DNA of 64,000 nt from Acidobacteriaceae bacterium (GCA_025350325.1 JANXYB010000082.1:1-64000); one strand, 5' to 3'; counted from the first letter of the stretch, positions 33,378 to 42,626 are shown. The notes: generated from the letters alone by a model not told the origin. Translations and numbers: made by a program.

Positions 33378-35075
33378 ATGAATGATGCTGTCGCAGTGAA
33401 AGAGAACAAGACGCAACGAGCTGAGCGCCTAAAGCGTGAAAAGAATCCGTGGGAAGCATTCGATGAAGTGCGCGCCTTTGCACGGGAAGGCCGTGCCAGC
33501 GTCATTCCCGAATGGGCCGCTACTTACTTTAAGTGGTGGGGCATCTACACCCAGGGCGACGGTGTCGGCGTCACCGGCGGCAAAGGCGGCGAGGGACTAG
33601 CTTCTGATTACTTCATGATGCGCATCGGCATTCCCAATGGCATCCTCTCCGCGAGCCAGTTGCGCACCATCGGCGACATTACGCGTAAACATGCGCGCAA
33701 CCTGGCCGACATCACGGTTCGCCAGAACATACAGTTGCACTGGCTGACCATTGAATCGCTGCCTGAAGTCGTTGACGCACTCAGTGCCATCGGCCTTTCT
33801 CCCAAGGGGGCCTGCGGCGATGTGGTGCGCAATGTGACCGGCTGTCCCCTGGCTGGAGTCGCCGACGACGAACTCCTCGACGCTTCTCCCCTGGCCGTCG
33901 AGATCGGGCATTACCTCACGGCTAATCCGGAATTCTACAATCTGCCGCGCAAATTCAAGATCTGCGTTACCGGCTGCCCTGCATGGTGCAGCTATCCCGA
34001 GATCAACGACATCGCCTTAACCCCGGTCAAGCACGATGGCAAAGTCGGCTATTCACTGCGCGTTGGCGGCGGTCTCTCTAATGAGCCTCACCTGGCGCTG
34101 CGACTCGACGCGTTTGTTCTTCCCGAGCAAGGCATGCCCGTCGTCAAAGCCATCACTGAGATCTTTCGCGACCAGCAAGGTCTGCGCGAAAGCCGCGAGC
34201 GAGCGCGTCTCAAATACCTGTTCATGAAAGAGGGCTGGACGGCAGAAAGCTTTTTGGTTGAACTACAGTCCCGACTCGCCTTCAAGCTCCTGCCCGCCGT
34301 CCCCGAACAAGTACCCAACGAAGTCTTTCGCGACCACGTCGGCGTCCATCCCCAGCGTCAGCCCGGATTGAGCTATGTGGGCGCTTCCGTGTTACGCGGC
34401 CGCCTGTCAGGCGAGCAGTTAGAAGCGGCCGCCGGTCTTGCCGAGCGCTTCGGGAGTGGAGCCTTGCGCGCAACCGTTTCGCAGAATCTGGTTTTCATCG
34501 ATGTTCCCAACCCAAAGGCACCCGAACTCGTCCGTGAACTTGGCGCCATCGGCCTGCATGTCGAGGGTTCAACGTTTTGGCGCGGCGCCGTCGCCTGCAC
34601 CGGTACTGAATTCTGCAAGCTCGCCATCACCGAGACCAAAGGCTTTACCCGCTGGCTGGTCGATGAACTCGAGGAACGCCTGCCGCAGTTTGATCAGCAA
34701 CTCCGGCTACACGTCACCGGCTGCCCCAATAGCTGCGGCCAACATTGGATCGCGGACATCGGCATGGAGGGCAAGAAGATCAAGCATGAAGGCAAGCTCA
34801 CCGACGCCTATTACTTCTGCCTTGGCGGTGCGGTCGGCCAGCACGCTTCGATCGCCCGCCCGGTCGGCTATCGCTGCCCCGCGCCCTTGGTGCCTGAAGC
34901 CATCGAACGCCTGCTTCGCCAATATCTCGCCAACCGTCAACCCGACGAAAATCTACGCGCGTGGTTTCTGCGCCACAGCAACGATGAATTGCGCGCCCAT
35001 CTTGCCGGGGAGATTCTCGCGCCGGTCGAGCGCGACCTGCCGACGGGAAGAGTGCCGCACGGCGCGGCTGAATAG
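33378..35075 (+). CDS. Sirohaem/[4Fe-4S] nitrite or sulfite reductase
   Basis: The 565-residue protein contains the sirohaem-iron-sulfur signature with cysteines at 407 and 413 (CTGTEFC) and 449 and 453 (CPNSC), plus the duplicated half (VRNVTGCPLAG, CVTGCPAWCSYPE) typical of assimilatory ferredoxin-dependent nitrite reductase (NirA) and sulfite reductase. It reduces nitrite to ammonia or sulfite to sulfide in the cytoplasm with six electrons. The two activities cannot be separated by eye; length and the WKWWGIYTQGDG-like opening are shared. The sirohaem synthase gene follows after 9 bases, so enzyme and cofactor are co-expressed. A leader with an attenuator-like hairpin precedes it. Confidence 0.9.
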   Translation: MNDAVAVKENKTQRAERLKREKNPWEAFDEVRAFAREGRASVIPEWAATYFKWWGIYTQGDGVGVTGGKGGEGLASDYFMMRIGIPNGILSASQLRTIGDITRKHARNLADITVRQNIQLHWLTIESLPEVVDALSAIGLSPKGACGDVVRNVTGCPLAGVADDELLDASPLAVEIGHYLTANPEFYNLPRKFKICVTGCPAWCSYPEINDIALTPVKHDGKVGYSLRVGGGLSNEPHLALRLDAFVLPEQGMPVVKAITEIFRDQQGLRESRERARLKYLFMKEGWTAESFLVELQSRLAFKLLPAVPEQVPNEVFRDHVGVHPQRQPGLSYVGASVLRGRLSGEQLEAAAGLAERFGSGALRATVSQNLVFIDVPNPKAPELVRELGAIGLHVEGSTFWRGAVACTGTEFCKLAITETKGFTRWLVDELEERLPQFDQQLRLHVTGCPNSCGQHWIADIGMEGKKIKHEGKLTDAYYFCLGGAVGQHASIARPVGYRCPAPLVPEAIERLLRQYLANRQPDENLRAWFLRHSNDELRAHLAGEILAPVERDLPTGRVPHGAAE

Positions 35076-35084
35076 GACTGGGTC

Positions 35085-36470
35085 ATGAGCTTGCTGCCCA
35101 TCTTTTTGAAACTCGAGGGTCGACGAGGATTGTTGGTCGGCGCGGGTAATGTCGCGCTCGAGAAAGTAAGCAGCCTGCTTGGCACAGGCTTGCAACTGCG
35201 CGTTATCGCACCACAGGCTAAGCCAGAAATCGTGCAACTCGCCGACGCGGGAAAGCTTGAGTGGATCGAGCGCACCTTCGACGTTGCAGACCTCGATGGC
35301 AACTACCTCGTCATAGCCGCCACAGATTCAGCAGAGGTCAATGCCTACATCTATAGCAGCGCCGTCGAGCGCGGCATCCTGTGCAACAGCGTCGACGACC
35401 CTCCGCACTGCGACTTTTATTTTGGCTCATTAGTTCGTCGCGGCCCCTTACAGATTGCCATCTCAACCGCCGGTGAAAGCCCCGCTCTGGCGCAGCGCCT
35501 GCGCCGCGAGATCGACGAAATGTTGCCGGCCGACGTGGGTCCGTGCCTTGAAAGTCTTGGCCAGTTGCGCCGCGAGATTCTTGGAACACATCCCCGCGGC
35601 GAATCCCGCAAAGCTCTGCTCCATCAGCTGGCACATCGCGAGATTTGCGAATCAGCTACCTGCCCATCACGCGAACTGGCCCGCGCCAGCCTCAACAACC
35701 ACGCAAACATGGGCGGCAAAGTATATCTCGTCGGCGCAGGTCCCGGAGACCCCGACCTCCTCACCGTCAAAGCTATGCGCCTCATTCAGTCTGCCGACGT
35801 TCTCCTTCACGACGATCTCGTTCCGGCCTCAATCCTTGCGCTTGCCCGCCGTGCTGCCGATGTCTTGAATGTAGGCAAGCGATGCGGCACGAAGCGCATC
35901 ACGCAGCAAGAAATCAATGCGCTGATGATTGAGCATTCGCGAGCAAATCGAAGCGTTGTGCGCCTCAAGAGCGGCGATCCGCTCATCTTTGGCCGCGCGG
36001 CGGAGGAGATGACGGCACTCACCGAGGCTGGCATTCCTTTCGAAGTTGTTCCCGGCATCACCGCTGCATTCGCTGCGGCAGCTTCTATTCCGTGCTCCCT
36101 GACCGACCGTAACAGCGCATCAAACGTCATCTTCTCTACTGGCCATCACGCGCAATCGCACAACCTCTCACCGCTCCCCGAGTTGGAAGACGCCACACGC
36201 GTTGTGTACATGCCGGGACGCGATCTCCAACTGCTCTCACTCGAATGGCTTCAGCAGGGTTTGCCGCCCGACTTCCCCTGCGCCCTCATTTCGCACGCCG
36301 CGCAACCCGGCCAAACCGTGGTGCACACGACCCTTGCCGCGCTAGGAAAAGCCAAGCCCACTCCCGCGCCCAGTCTTCTCATAGCGGGATGGGCCGTCGC
36401 TGCATCCTTGAGCGCTCGTCTGACGCCGAGCGAAACAATCGCCCTTTCGAATAAAGCCGCGCGTCAATAG
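35085..36470 (+). CDS. cysG: Bifunctional sirohaem synthase (dehydrogenase/ferrochelatase plus SUMT)
   Basis: The 461-residue protein has an N-terminal NAD-binding Met8/CysG-B module (GLLVGAGNVALEKVSSLL; CNSVDDPPHCDFYFGSLVRR; IAISTAGESPALAQRLRREI) and, from about residue 209, a uroporphyrinogen-III C-methyltransferase (GKVYLVGAGPGDPDLLTVKA; VVRLKSGDPLIFGRAAEE; EVVPGITAAFAAAASIPCSL). Together these convert uroporphyrinogen III to sirohaem: methylation to precorrin-2, oxidation, and iron insertion. It sits 9 bases after the sirohaem-dependent reductase and plausibly supplies its cofactor. An in-frame ATG at 35709 opens the second module, so separate translation of the methyltransferase is possible but not shown. 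Confidence 0.95.
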   Translation: MSLLPIFLKLEGRRGLLVGAGNVALEKVSSLLGTGLQLRVIAPQAKPEIVQLADAGKLEWIERTFDVADLDGNYLVIAATDSAEVNAYIYSSAVERGILCNSVDDPPHCDFYFGSLVRRGPLQIAISTAGESPALAQRLRREIDEMLPADVGPCLESLGQLRREILGTHPRGESRKALLHQLAHREICESATCPSRELARASLNNHANMGGKVYLVGAGPGDPDLLTVKAMRLIQSADVLLHDDLVPASILALARRAADVLNVGKRCGTKRITQQEINALMIEHSRANRSVVRLKSGDPLIFGRAAEEMTALTEAGIPFEVVPGITAAFAAAASIPCSLTDRNSASNVIFSTGHHAQSHNLSPLPELEDATRVVYMPGRDLQLLSLEWLQQGLPPDFPCALISHAAQPGQTVVHTTLAALGKAKPTPAPSLLIAGWAVAASLSARLTPSETIALSNKAARQ

Positions 36471-36635
36471 CCCGCTACTTGCATTTGGCCACACCCCGAG
36501 CCAGCCATTTGAGAGTTGCAGCCCGGCCATGCCTTTATACTGAATGTTTGTTTGGTTGCGTGCCGCAGGTTGGAAATTGGGACTTGCATACCGCGCAGCA
36601 GCGACAGGCAAATCGTTGAGGCAAAAGGAGCGGAT

Positions 36636-37502
36636 TTGGCTCAGGCAGAGATCGGCATTATCGGGGGCAGCGGGCTCTACTCCATGCCCGGCTTCACCAA
36701 TGTGCATGAAGAGCGCGTTGAAACTCCCTTTGGCGACCCATCAGACCCATTCGTCCTTGGCGAATTGGAAGGGCGCAAAGTCGCATTTCTGGCGCGCCAC
36801 GGCCGCGGCCATCGCATCCTCCCGTCCGAGTTGAATTTTCGGGCCAACATCTACGCATTCAAAAAAATCGGCGTAGACCGCATCCTCTCTGCCTCAGCCG
36901 TCGGCTCGCTCAAAGAGGAACACAAGCCGACCGACTTCGTCGTGCCCGATCAATTCATCGACCGCACCTTTCATCGAGTCTCTACATTTTTTGGCGACGG
37001 AATCGTGGGCCACGTTGCTTTCGGCGATCCGGTTTGCGCGACCGTTGCCAAGGCAGCCGCCAAGGCCTGTAGTACCGTCGGGGTGGTCGGCAAGTTTGGC
37101 GGTACATACGTTTGCATGGAAGGTCCGCAATTCTCCACCCGGGCCGAGTCGAATCTCTATCGCAGTTGGGGAGCGGACGTCATCGGCATGACCAACCTGC
37201 AGGAAGCCAAGCTCGCTCGCGAAGCGGAGATCTGCTACGCCACCATCGCCATGGTCACCGATTACGATTGCTGGCGCGAAGGGCACGACTCCGTCACCGT
37301 CGAAGAAATTGTGGCCGTGCTGCATCAAAACGCTGAAAACGCAGCCAAAGTAGTCAAAGCCGCCGTGGCTGCGCTCCCTGCCGCGCGAACCTGTGCCTGC
37401 GCTTCGGCTGCGCGTTTTGCCGTCCTTACGCAGCCCGACGCCATCCCAGACGCTGCAAAACAAAAGTTGAAACTGCTCTTCGGCAAATATTTTGACTGGT
37501 AA
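36636..37502 (+). CDS. mtnP: S-methyl-5'-thioadenosine phosphorylase
   Basis: A TTG at 36636, five bases after AAAAGGAG, is the likely start and gives 288 residues, the normal family length; the frame remains open to 36516 but that part lacks family sequence. Motifs include IGIIGGSGLYSMPGF at the start, FLARHGRGHRILPSELNFRA, CMEGPQFSTRAES and the purine-site segment GMTNLQEAKLAREAEICYAT followed by VTDYDCW. The enzyme cleaves methylthioadenosine with phosphate to adenine and methylthioribose-1-phosphate, recycling a by-product of SAM use. The canonical substrate-selecting pocket cannot be checked by eye, so a 6-oxopurine variant is possible. Confidence 0.93.
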   Translation: MAQAEIGIIGGSGLYSMPGFTNVHEERVETPFGDPSDPFVLGELEGRKVAFLARHGRGHRILPSELNFRANIYAFKKIGVDRILSASAVGSLKEEHKPTDFVVPDQFIDRTFHRVSTFFGDGIVGHVAFGDPVCATVAKAAAKACSTVGVVGKFGGTYVCMEGPQFSTRAESNLYRSWGADVIGMTNLQEAKLAREAEICYATIAMVTDYDCWREGHDSVTVEEIVAVLHQNAENAAKVVKAAVAALPAARTCACASAARFAVLTQPDAIPDAAKQKLKLLFGKYFDW

Positions 37503-37561
37503 ATCTCACTAAGCACTAAGCATCGATAGCGCTCCAATAAACCAACATAGAGAGGAAGTTT

Positions 37562-38497
37562 ATGGCAATCACAGTAGTCGGCAGCGTTGCCTTCGATTCC
37601 ATCGAAACACCAGCAGGCAAGCGCGAACGTTGCCTCGGAGGTGCAGCCACTTACTTCTCCCTGGCTGCGAGTTTCTTTACAGACGTCCGCGTAATCGCCG
37701 TCGTAGGCGAGGACTTTGGCCCCGACGAACAAGCAGTCTTCAATGCGCGAAAAATTGACACTGCCGGTATCGAACATGCCCCAGGCAAAAGCTTTTTCTG
37801 GGAAGGTTCCTACCTCGACAATCTAAACGAAGCCAAGACCCACAACACTGAGTTGAATGTTTTCGGCGCCTTTGAACCTAAAATTCCCGAGGCATATAGC
37901 GACTCTCAGTTTTTATTCCTCGCCAACATCGATCCTGTACTGCAGCGCCGAGTGCGCGAGGCCATGCCCCATGCGCGCCTGGTCGCAGGCGACACCATGA
38001 ATTACTGGATTAAGGATCATCGCCCCGCCCTTATGGAAGTCCTCAAGGGCCTGGACGTGCTGCTCATCAACGATACCGAGACCAAGATGCTCACCGGGAG
38101 CCGCAGTCTCGTTTTATCGGCCGCCAAAATTTTCGCGATGGGCCCCAAGACTCTTGTCGTAAAGCATGGCGAGTACGGCGCTACCGCGTTCTTCAGCCCT
38201 TCAGACTCGAAGACCGCCGAACACGTTGCGCGTCGCGCCTTTCACGTGCCTGCGCTTCCCCTTGAAGAAGTGGTCGATCCCACCGGTGCGGGCGACAGCT
38301 TTGCCGGCGGATTCTTTGGCTATCTCGCTTCGCAAGCAGAACTCTCGCCTAAAGCTTTCCGTCACGCCATGTTTTACGGCAGCGTGATGGGCTCGTTCGC
38401 AGTGGAGCGGTTCGGCACGGAGCGCCTGCAGCAGCTCTCGCGCCAGGATATCGATCATCGCTTCACGCTCTTCCGTGATTTGACCCACCTTGACTGA
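37562..38497 (+). CDS. PfkB-family sugar or nucleoside kinase
   Basis: The 311-residue protein has the PfkB fold: an N-terminal VVGSVAFDSIETP, the substrate-binding CLGGAATYFSLAASFF, and the C-terminal anion hole with catalytic Asp in EVVDPTGAGDSFAGGFFGYL. GAGGAAG-like bases precede the ATG. It phosphorylates a sugar or nucleoside with ATP in the cytoplasm; the substrate is not evident. It lies 59 bases after mtnP, which suggests a link with methylthioribose or adenosine salvage, though mtnP already makes the phosphorylated sugar. Its last codons overlap the start of the following membrane glycosyltransferase (TTGACTGA), the first of a series of overlaps reaching to mpl. Confidence 0.88.
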   Translation: MAITVVGSVAFDSIETPAGKRERCLGGAATYFSLAASFFTDVRVIAVVGEDFGPDEQAVFNARKIDTAGIEHAPGKSFFWEGSYLDNLNEAKTHNTELNVFGAFEPKIPEAYSDSQFLFLANIDPVLQRRVREAMPHARLVAGDTMNYWIKDHRPALMEVLKGLDVLLINDTETKMLTGSRSLVLSAAKIFAMGPKTLVVKHGEYGATAFFSPSDSKTAEHVARRAFHVPALPLEEVVDPTGAGDSFAGGFFGYLASQAELSPKAFRHAMFYGSVMGSFAVERFGTERLQQLSRQDIDHRFTLFRDLTHLD

Positions 38498-40142
38498 GCA
38501 ACCCGTCTGGCGCCCCGTCAGCCGCAATGAGTGGCTGGCGGTGCTGGGATGCAGCGTCGCAGCCTCCCTCGCGGCCATTGCGTGGAGTTGGCAAAATCAC
38601 GCCCTCCTTAATTACGGCGATGCTGTGGCACACCTGCATATCGCTCGACGCGTCATCGATTCGCACCGCCCGGGCCTTTCGCAGCTCGGTTCCGTCTGGC
38701 TGCCTCTTCCGCATCTGTTGATGATTCCGTTCGTCACCATTTACGCCTGGTGGGCTAACGGGATCGCAGGATTGATTCCGTCAGCACTCTCCTACATCGC
38801 AGGATGCGCAGGCATTTACCGACTCGCGCGTAACTGGCTGCGCCCCGTCGCCGCCGCCGCAGCATTGACCTTCTTCGCGCTGAATGCCAATTTGCTTTAT
38901 CTGCAAACCACGGCGATGACCGAGCCGCTATTCCTCTGCGAGATGATCTGGTTGGCGGTGTGGCTCGTTGAGTGGCGCACCAGCCTGAATAAAGATCCCC
39001 AGCGTGCCGACCGTTTGCTTTGGTGCATTGCAATTGTTCTCGTCGCCGCCGTCTTCACCCGCTATGACGGTTGGATTCTTGCCCTGTTGGCCTGGAGTTC
39101 CATCGGCATTACACAACTGCGCCACGGCACTTTGCGCTGCCGCGCGTTCTGGCTGGCTGGCGCGCTGGTCGTGGCTGCTCCGGTAGTCTGGTTCGTCTAT
39201 AACTCGGTCGTCTTCGGTGACTGGCTCGACTTCGTGCGCGGACCCTACTCCGCCACTGCAATTGAAATGCGCACCGCATCGCCCGGCGGTCCGCCGCATC
39301 CGGGCTGGCACAATCCCTGGGTCTCCTTTTTGTTTTTTATCAAAGCCGCTGAGATGGACGCGGCCGCAGAAGGTTGGGGCAATACACTGCTCATCCTCGC
39401 CCTGCTGGGAACCGCGTGGGCCTGGCTAACAACCCGCCGCCGCGCTTTCCTCTGGACCCTGCTTCTCTGGCTGCCGATTCCGTTCTACGCCTATTCAGTC
39501 GCGTTCGGATCGGTACCGATTTTCTTGCCCGTCTGGTGGCCTCATTCGTTCTACAACACCCGTTATGGCATGGAACTGCTCCCGGCCTTGGCACTTGGGT
39601 TGGCCTTCGCCGCGCACTTCTTCATAGCTGCGGTCCGCGACTTCAAGCCTCGTTGGGCACCGTTTGGCGAGACGCTTATCTATGTGTCGATCGCTCTTAA
39701 CGCTTGGACCGTTCTGCGCGCCCGTCCGCTCACTTATGTTGAAGGCACTAAAAATATAGAGGCGCGCCTCCCCTTCGAGCAGCAGATCCCACCCGTGTTG
39801 CGCTCTCTGCTCGCTTCGCGTCCTGGCGGCATCGTCCTGATGAATACGTCGGTCTATCCACAGATCGTCGCGCTCACTGGCATCCCACTTCGACAGACGG
39901 TAAACTCGAGCGACCGCGAATTTTATAGCGCAGCGTTGACCGCGCCATCATCGCATGCATCAGTAGTGCTCGCCTTTGCGGGCGACGAGATTGACCAAGC
40001 CGTGCACGCTCATCCATCCGGCCTGCGTGCAGTCCAGCGCTTCAATGCTCCTGACCTTCCTGCGGCAACGGTTTACGTCTCCGATACCCTTGCATCAACA
40101 AACAATCAGGCGGTGGTAGCATCGGGCAAGGGGATGCCATGA
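38490..40142 (+). CDS. Polytopic membrane glycosyltransferase, GT39/PMT-like
   Basis: The 550-residue protein starts at TTG overlapping the previous stop. It has about 10-12 membrane helices (for example WLAVLGCSVAASLAAIAWSW and IVLVAAVFTRYDGWILALLA) and an acidic first periplasmic loop, YGDAVAHLHIARRVI, the position of the catalytic Asp in GT39/ArnT-like GT-C enzymes. A large soluble C-terminal part follows. Such proteins transfer sugars from lipid-phosphate donors to exported acceptors on the periplasmic side. Acceptor and sugar are unknown. A second GT39-like gene occurs at 49493 on the other strand, but the two are only distantly alike. Confidence 0.75.
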   Translation: MTEQPVWRPVSRNEWLAVLGCSVAASLAAIAWSWQNHALLNYGDAVAHLHIARRVIDSHRPGLSQLGSVWLPLPHLLMIPFVTIYAWWANGIAGLIPSALSYIAGCAGIYRLARNWLRPVAAAAALTFFALNANLLYLQTTAMTEPLFLCEMIWLAVWLVEWRTSLNKDPQRADRLLWCIAIVLVAAVFTRYDGWILALLAWSSIGITQLRHGTLRCRAFWLAGALVVAAPVVWFVYNSVVFGDWLDFVRGPYSATAIEMRTASPGGPPHPGWHNPWVSFLFFIKAAEMDAAAEGWGNTLLILALLGTAWAWLTTRRRAFLWTLLLWLPIPFYAYSVAFGSVPIFLPVWWPHSFYNTRYGMELLPALALGLAFAAHFFIAAVRDFKPRWAPFGETLIYVSIALNAWTVLRARPLTYVEGTKNIEARLPFEQQIPPVLRSLLASRPGGIVLMNTSVYPQIVALTGIPLRQTVNSSDREFYSAALTAPSSHASVVLAFAGDEIDQAVHAHPSGLRAVQRFNAPDLPAATVYVSDTLASTNNQAVVASGKGMP

Positions 40143-40858
40143 GCGTGGCTTTGGCACATTTCGCGCAGCCTTTCAACTTTAGCTGGCTGCAACAAGTCGT
40201 GGTGGTTAACGGCGCCATCAGCCGCCTGCTGGTCGCCTGCCTGCTCGGTGGCCTCGTAGGCCTTGAGCGAGAAGCGAATCGTAAAGCCGCCGGCGTCCGC
40301 ACCAACTTGCTCATCTGCATGGGCGCTGCATTTTTTACACTTCTATCCGCTGTGTTGGCCGGCGATGGTAATCCTGACAAAGGGCGCGTCGCTTCAAACA
40401 TCGTGCAGGGAATCGGGTTTCTCGGTGCTGGCCTCATACTTCACAATCGCAGCCGCGTCAGCGGACTGACCAGCGCTGCCAGCGTGTTTGTCGTCGCCTC
40501 AATCGGCATGGCCTGTGGCGCGGGCCTGTTTGCCGCAGCTGCTGTCGCGGCTGTCATTGTTGTGCTGGCACTTGAGGTTGTTGGTTTTCTCGAACGTCGC
40601 GCTAACCTAAAAATTTATTCGCTCGTCTACGAAGCACGCGGCCACGACAAAACTGCGATGCTGCTATCCATCCTGGACGCGATGGATAAAGCCAACGAGC
40701 GTCTCACTGACACGGAAAGCGATCTCATCGGCGACTTGCAGCGCATAAGTTTTCCGCTCATCGCTACCAAAAGACAGCATGAGCGCCTACATAAACAATT
40801 ACTCTCCGAGCCGGCAATCGACGCACTCAAGACCTTCCCGGATCCGGAGGAAGATTGA
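40139..40858 (+). CDS. MgtC/SapB family membrane protein
   Basis: The 239-residue protein contains the MgtC domain: LLVACLLGGLVGLEREANRK, AAGVRTNLLICMGAAFFTLL and VQGIGFLGAGLILHNRSRVS, GLTSAASVFVVASIGMACG, forming about five membrane helices, followed by a cytoplasmic C-terminal domain of about 80 residues with ACT-like character. MgtC proteins influence magnesium homeostasis and, in pathogens, ATP synthase or survival in acid; ordinary environmental bacteria also carry them. The ATG overlaps the stop of the preceding gene and its own stop overlaps the TTG of the epimerase gene, so it is part of the operon although functionally unrelated to peptidoglycan genes. Confidence 0.92.
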   Translation: MSVALAHFAQPFNFSWLQQVVVVNGAISRLLVACLLGGLVGLEREANRKAAGVRTNLLICMGAAFFTLLSAVLAGDGNPDKGRVASNIVQGIGFLGAGLILHNRSRVSGLTSAASVFVVASIGMACGAGLFAAAAVAAVIVVLALEVVGFLERRANLKIYSLVYEARGHDKTAMLLSILDAMDKANERLTDTESDLIGDLQRISFPLIATKRQHERLHKQLLSEPAIDALKTFPDPEED

Positions 40859-41679
40859 TTCCCTTCGTCAAGGCCCATGCATGCGGTAACGATTTTTTGA
40901 TCATTACCGATGAAGCTGCGGCTGATCTTGATCGGGCGCACTTGACTCGGCATCTTTGCGCACGCAACACCGGCGTGGGCGCGGACGGCATTGAGTTTTT
41001 TTCCTGGACCGGCCCCAAATCTGGACGCATTCGCTTGCACAACGCCGACGGCTCGATGGCCGAGATCAGTGGAAATGGAACGCGCTGCGTGGCCGCCTGG
41101 ATGAGCACTTTGATCGATGCGAATACCGGCGACGAACTGCGCATTGAAACCGACGCCGGCCTCCGTGTCTGCCGCATCGACGCAGTCGCTACCGAGGGTA
41201 GTCATGCAGTTGAGGTCACAACGGGCATGGGCGTTCCTATTGCAGCGTTGAAGACGGTGGCTCTCGCAAATGGCATCACGATTCAAGGTGCTGCGGTCGA
41301 CACTGGCAATCCTCACTACGTTGTGCTGGTCGAGAACGCTGAGTTTGCAGTTGCGCACCAACCTTGGCAGGTGGTTGGCGCACGCCTCTGCACCCACATC
41401 GATTTCCAGAACCACACCAACGTTGAATTTTTGCGCATCGTGCATGATGACGAAATCGAGATTCGTATCTTTGAGCGTGGCGTAGGTCCAACCACTTCTT
41501 CCGGCACGGGCAGTTCCGCTGCCGCCACAGCCGCCATCGCATTCCACCACTGCATCTCCCCTCTACGCGTCGTCGCCCCGGGTGGCGCACAGATTGTTAC
41601 TTGGAGTGGTACCGGAACCGAGTTGGAATTGACCGGACCGGCAGCGCTGATTGCGCGCGGCGAGGCGTGGTACCAATGA
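40855..41679 (+). CDS. dapF: Diaminopimelate epimerase-like protein with Cys-to-Ser change
   Basis: The TTG start overlaps the mgtC stop (TTGA); the product has 274 residues, the DapF length. Family motifs are clear: ACGNDFLI, LHNADGSMAEISGNGTRC with catalytic Cys78, VDTGNPHYV, FQNHTNVEF and ERGVGPTTSSGTGSSAA. In canonical DapF the last motif is ERGxGxTxACGTG, where the Cys is the second catalytic thiol; here that position is Ser216. Cys10 in ACGND is unusual as well. DapF interconverts LL- and meso-diaminopimelate. With Ser the two-base mechanism may be changed, or this may be a lineage variant or another isomerase of the fold. Neighbouring Mpl and LD-carboxypeptidase genes support a meso-diaminopimelate peptidoglycan role. 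Confidence 0.9.
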   Translation: MIPFVKAHACGNDFLIITDEAAADLDRAHLTRHLCARNTGVGADGIEFFSWTGPKSGRIRLHNADGSMAEISGNGTRCVAAWMSTLIDANTGDELRIETDAGLRVCRIDAVATEGSHAVEVTTGMGVPIAALKTVALANGITIQGAAVDTGNPHYVVLVENAEFAVAHQPWQVVGARLCTHIDFQNHTNVEFLRIVHDDEIEIRIFERGVGPTTSSGTGSSAAATAAIAFHHCISPLRVVAPGGAQIVTWSGTGTELELTGPAALIARGEAWYQ

Positions 41680-42626
41680 GGTCTCTGGCTGAATCGATGC
41701 CTCTGCTGCAGTTGCGGCCCATACCCAACGGTGCTGGTGTCAGCGTACTTTCGCCCGCGTCGTTTGCAAATCACGACCGACTAGACCGTGGACTCACTGG
41801 TCTGCGCAACATCGGTTTCAATCCCATGCTCGGAACGCATACTCAAACATGCGGCCCGCTTTTCTTTGCTGGATCGTCCCAACAGCGCCTCGCTGATTTT
41901 CATGGAGCTTTTGCCGATGCCGACACCGCCTTTGTTGCAGCAGTGCGCGGCGGCTACGGTTCAAACTATCTGCTTACCGACCTCGATCTTGAATTGATTC
42001 GTAATCACCCCAAGCCTTTTTTCGCATATAGTGACATGACCGGCATCCAATTGCACCTTCTGGATAAGCTCGGCCTCCCCGCGTTTCACGGCCCAATGGT
42101 AGCGGCCGATTTTCATCTTGAGGGCGGCGTGCATCTTCCCAGTTTCCTGGCCGCGCTCTCTGGCGAAACCTACCGCCTGGCTTCTGCCGAAGGTCTGCGT
42201 GCTTTGAAGCCCGGCACAGCGCGCGGCACACTTTACGGGGGCTGCCTCAGCATCATCGTTTCTCTCCTGGGGACGCCGTGGGAGCCTGCGACCGAGGGCA
42301 AGTTGCTCTTCCTTGAAGACACCGGTGCGAAGCCTTACCAGATAGACCGAATGCTGTGGCAACTGCGCAATGCAGGTAAGCTCGCTGGCGTTCGCGGTAT
42401 CGTCTTCGGCGAAATGCTCGACTGCTCCTCTCCAGGGGCTCCCCCAAATCTACTCGATGAAGTCATTCTTCGCGCATTCAGCGATTCCGAAATTCCTATC
42501 GCGACCGGCCTGCGCAGCGGGCACGTCTCGCGCGAAAACGTAACCCTCACCTTCGGTGTCGAAGCAGAGATCATCGCAGCGGATGAAGCTAAGCTCAACA
42601 TCCTGCAACCGGCGGTAACATCATGA
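41676..42626 (+). CDS. ldcA: LD-carboxypeptidase (S66, LdcA-like)
   Basis: The ATG at 41676 overlaps the epimerase stop (ATGA) and gives 316 residues. The S66 catalytic set is seen: nucleophile Ser119 in FFAYSDMT, Glu in LLFLEDTGAKPYQIDRML and His in IATGLRSGHVSRENVTLTFG. VAAVRGGYGSNYLL is the second typical S66 motif. LdcA removes the terminal D-alanine from tetrapeptides released during murein turnover in the cytoplasm, giving tripeptides that Mpl ligates to UDP-MurNAc. Because mpl follows directly with another 4-base overlap, a murein-recycling pair is highly likely. No signal peptide is present, in keeping with a cytoplasmic enzyme. Confidence 0.93.
   Translation: MRSLAESMPLLQLRPIPNGAGVSVLSPASFANHDRLDRGLTGLRNIGFNPMLGTHTQTCGPLFFAGSSQQRLADFHGAFADADTAFVAAVRGGYGSNYLLTDLDLELIRNHPKPFFAYSDMTGIQLHLLDKLGLPAFHGPMVAADFHLEGGVHLPSFLAALSGETYRLASAEGLRALKPGTARGTLYGGCLSIIVSLLGTPWEPATEGKLLFLEDTGAKPYQIDRMLWQLRNAGKLAGVRGIVFGEMLDCSSPGAPPNLLDEVILRAFSDSEIPIATGLRSGHVSRENVTLTFGVEAEIIAADEAKLNILQPAVTS

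Noticed and set aside
36516-36635. N-terminal extension of the methylthioadenosine phosphorylase to a TTG at 36516
   Set aside because: The extra 40 residues do not look like the family, while AAAAGGAG sits at the right distance before TTG 36636.
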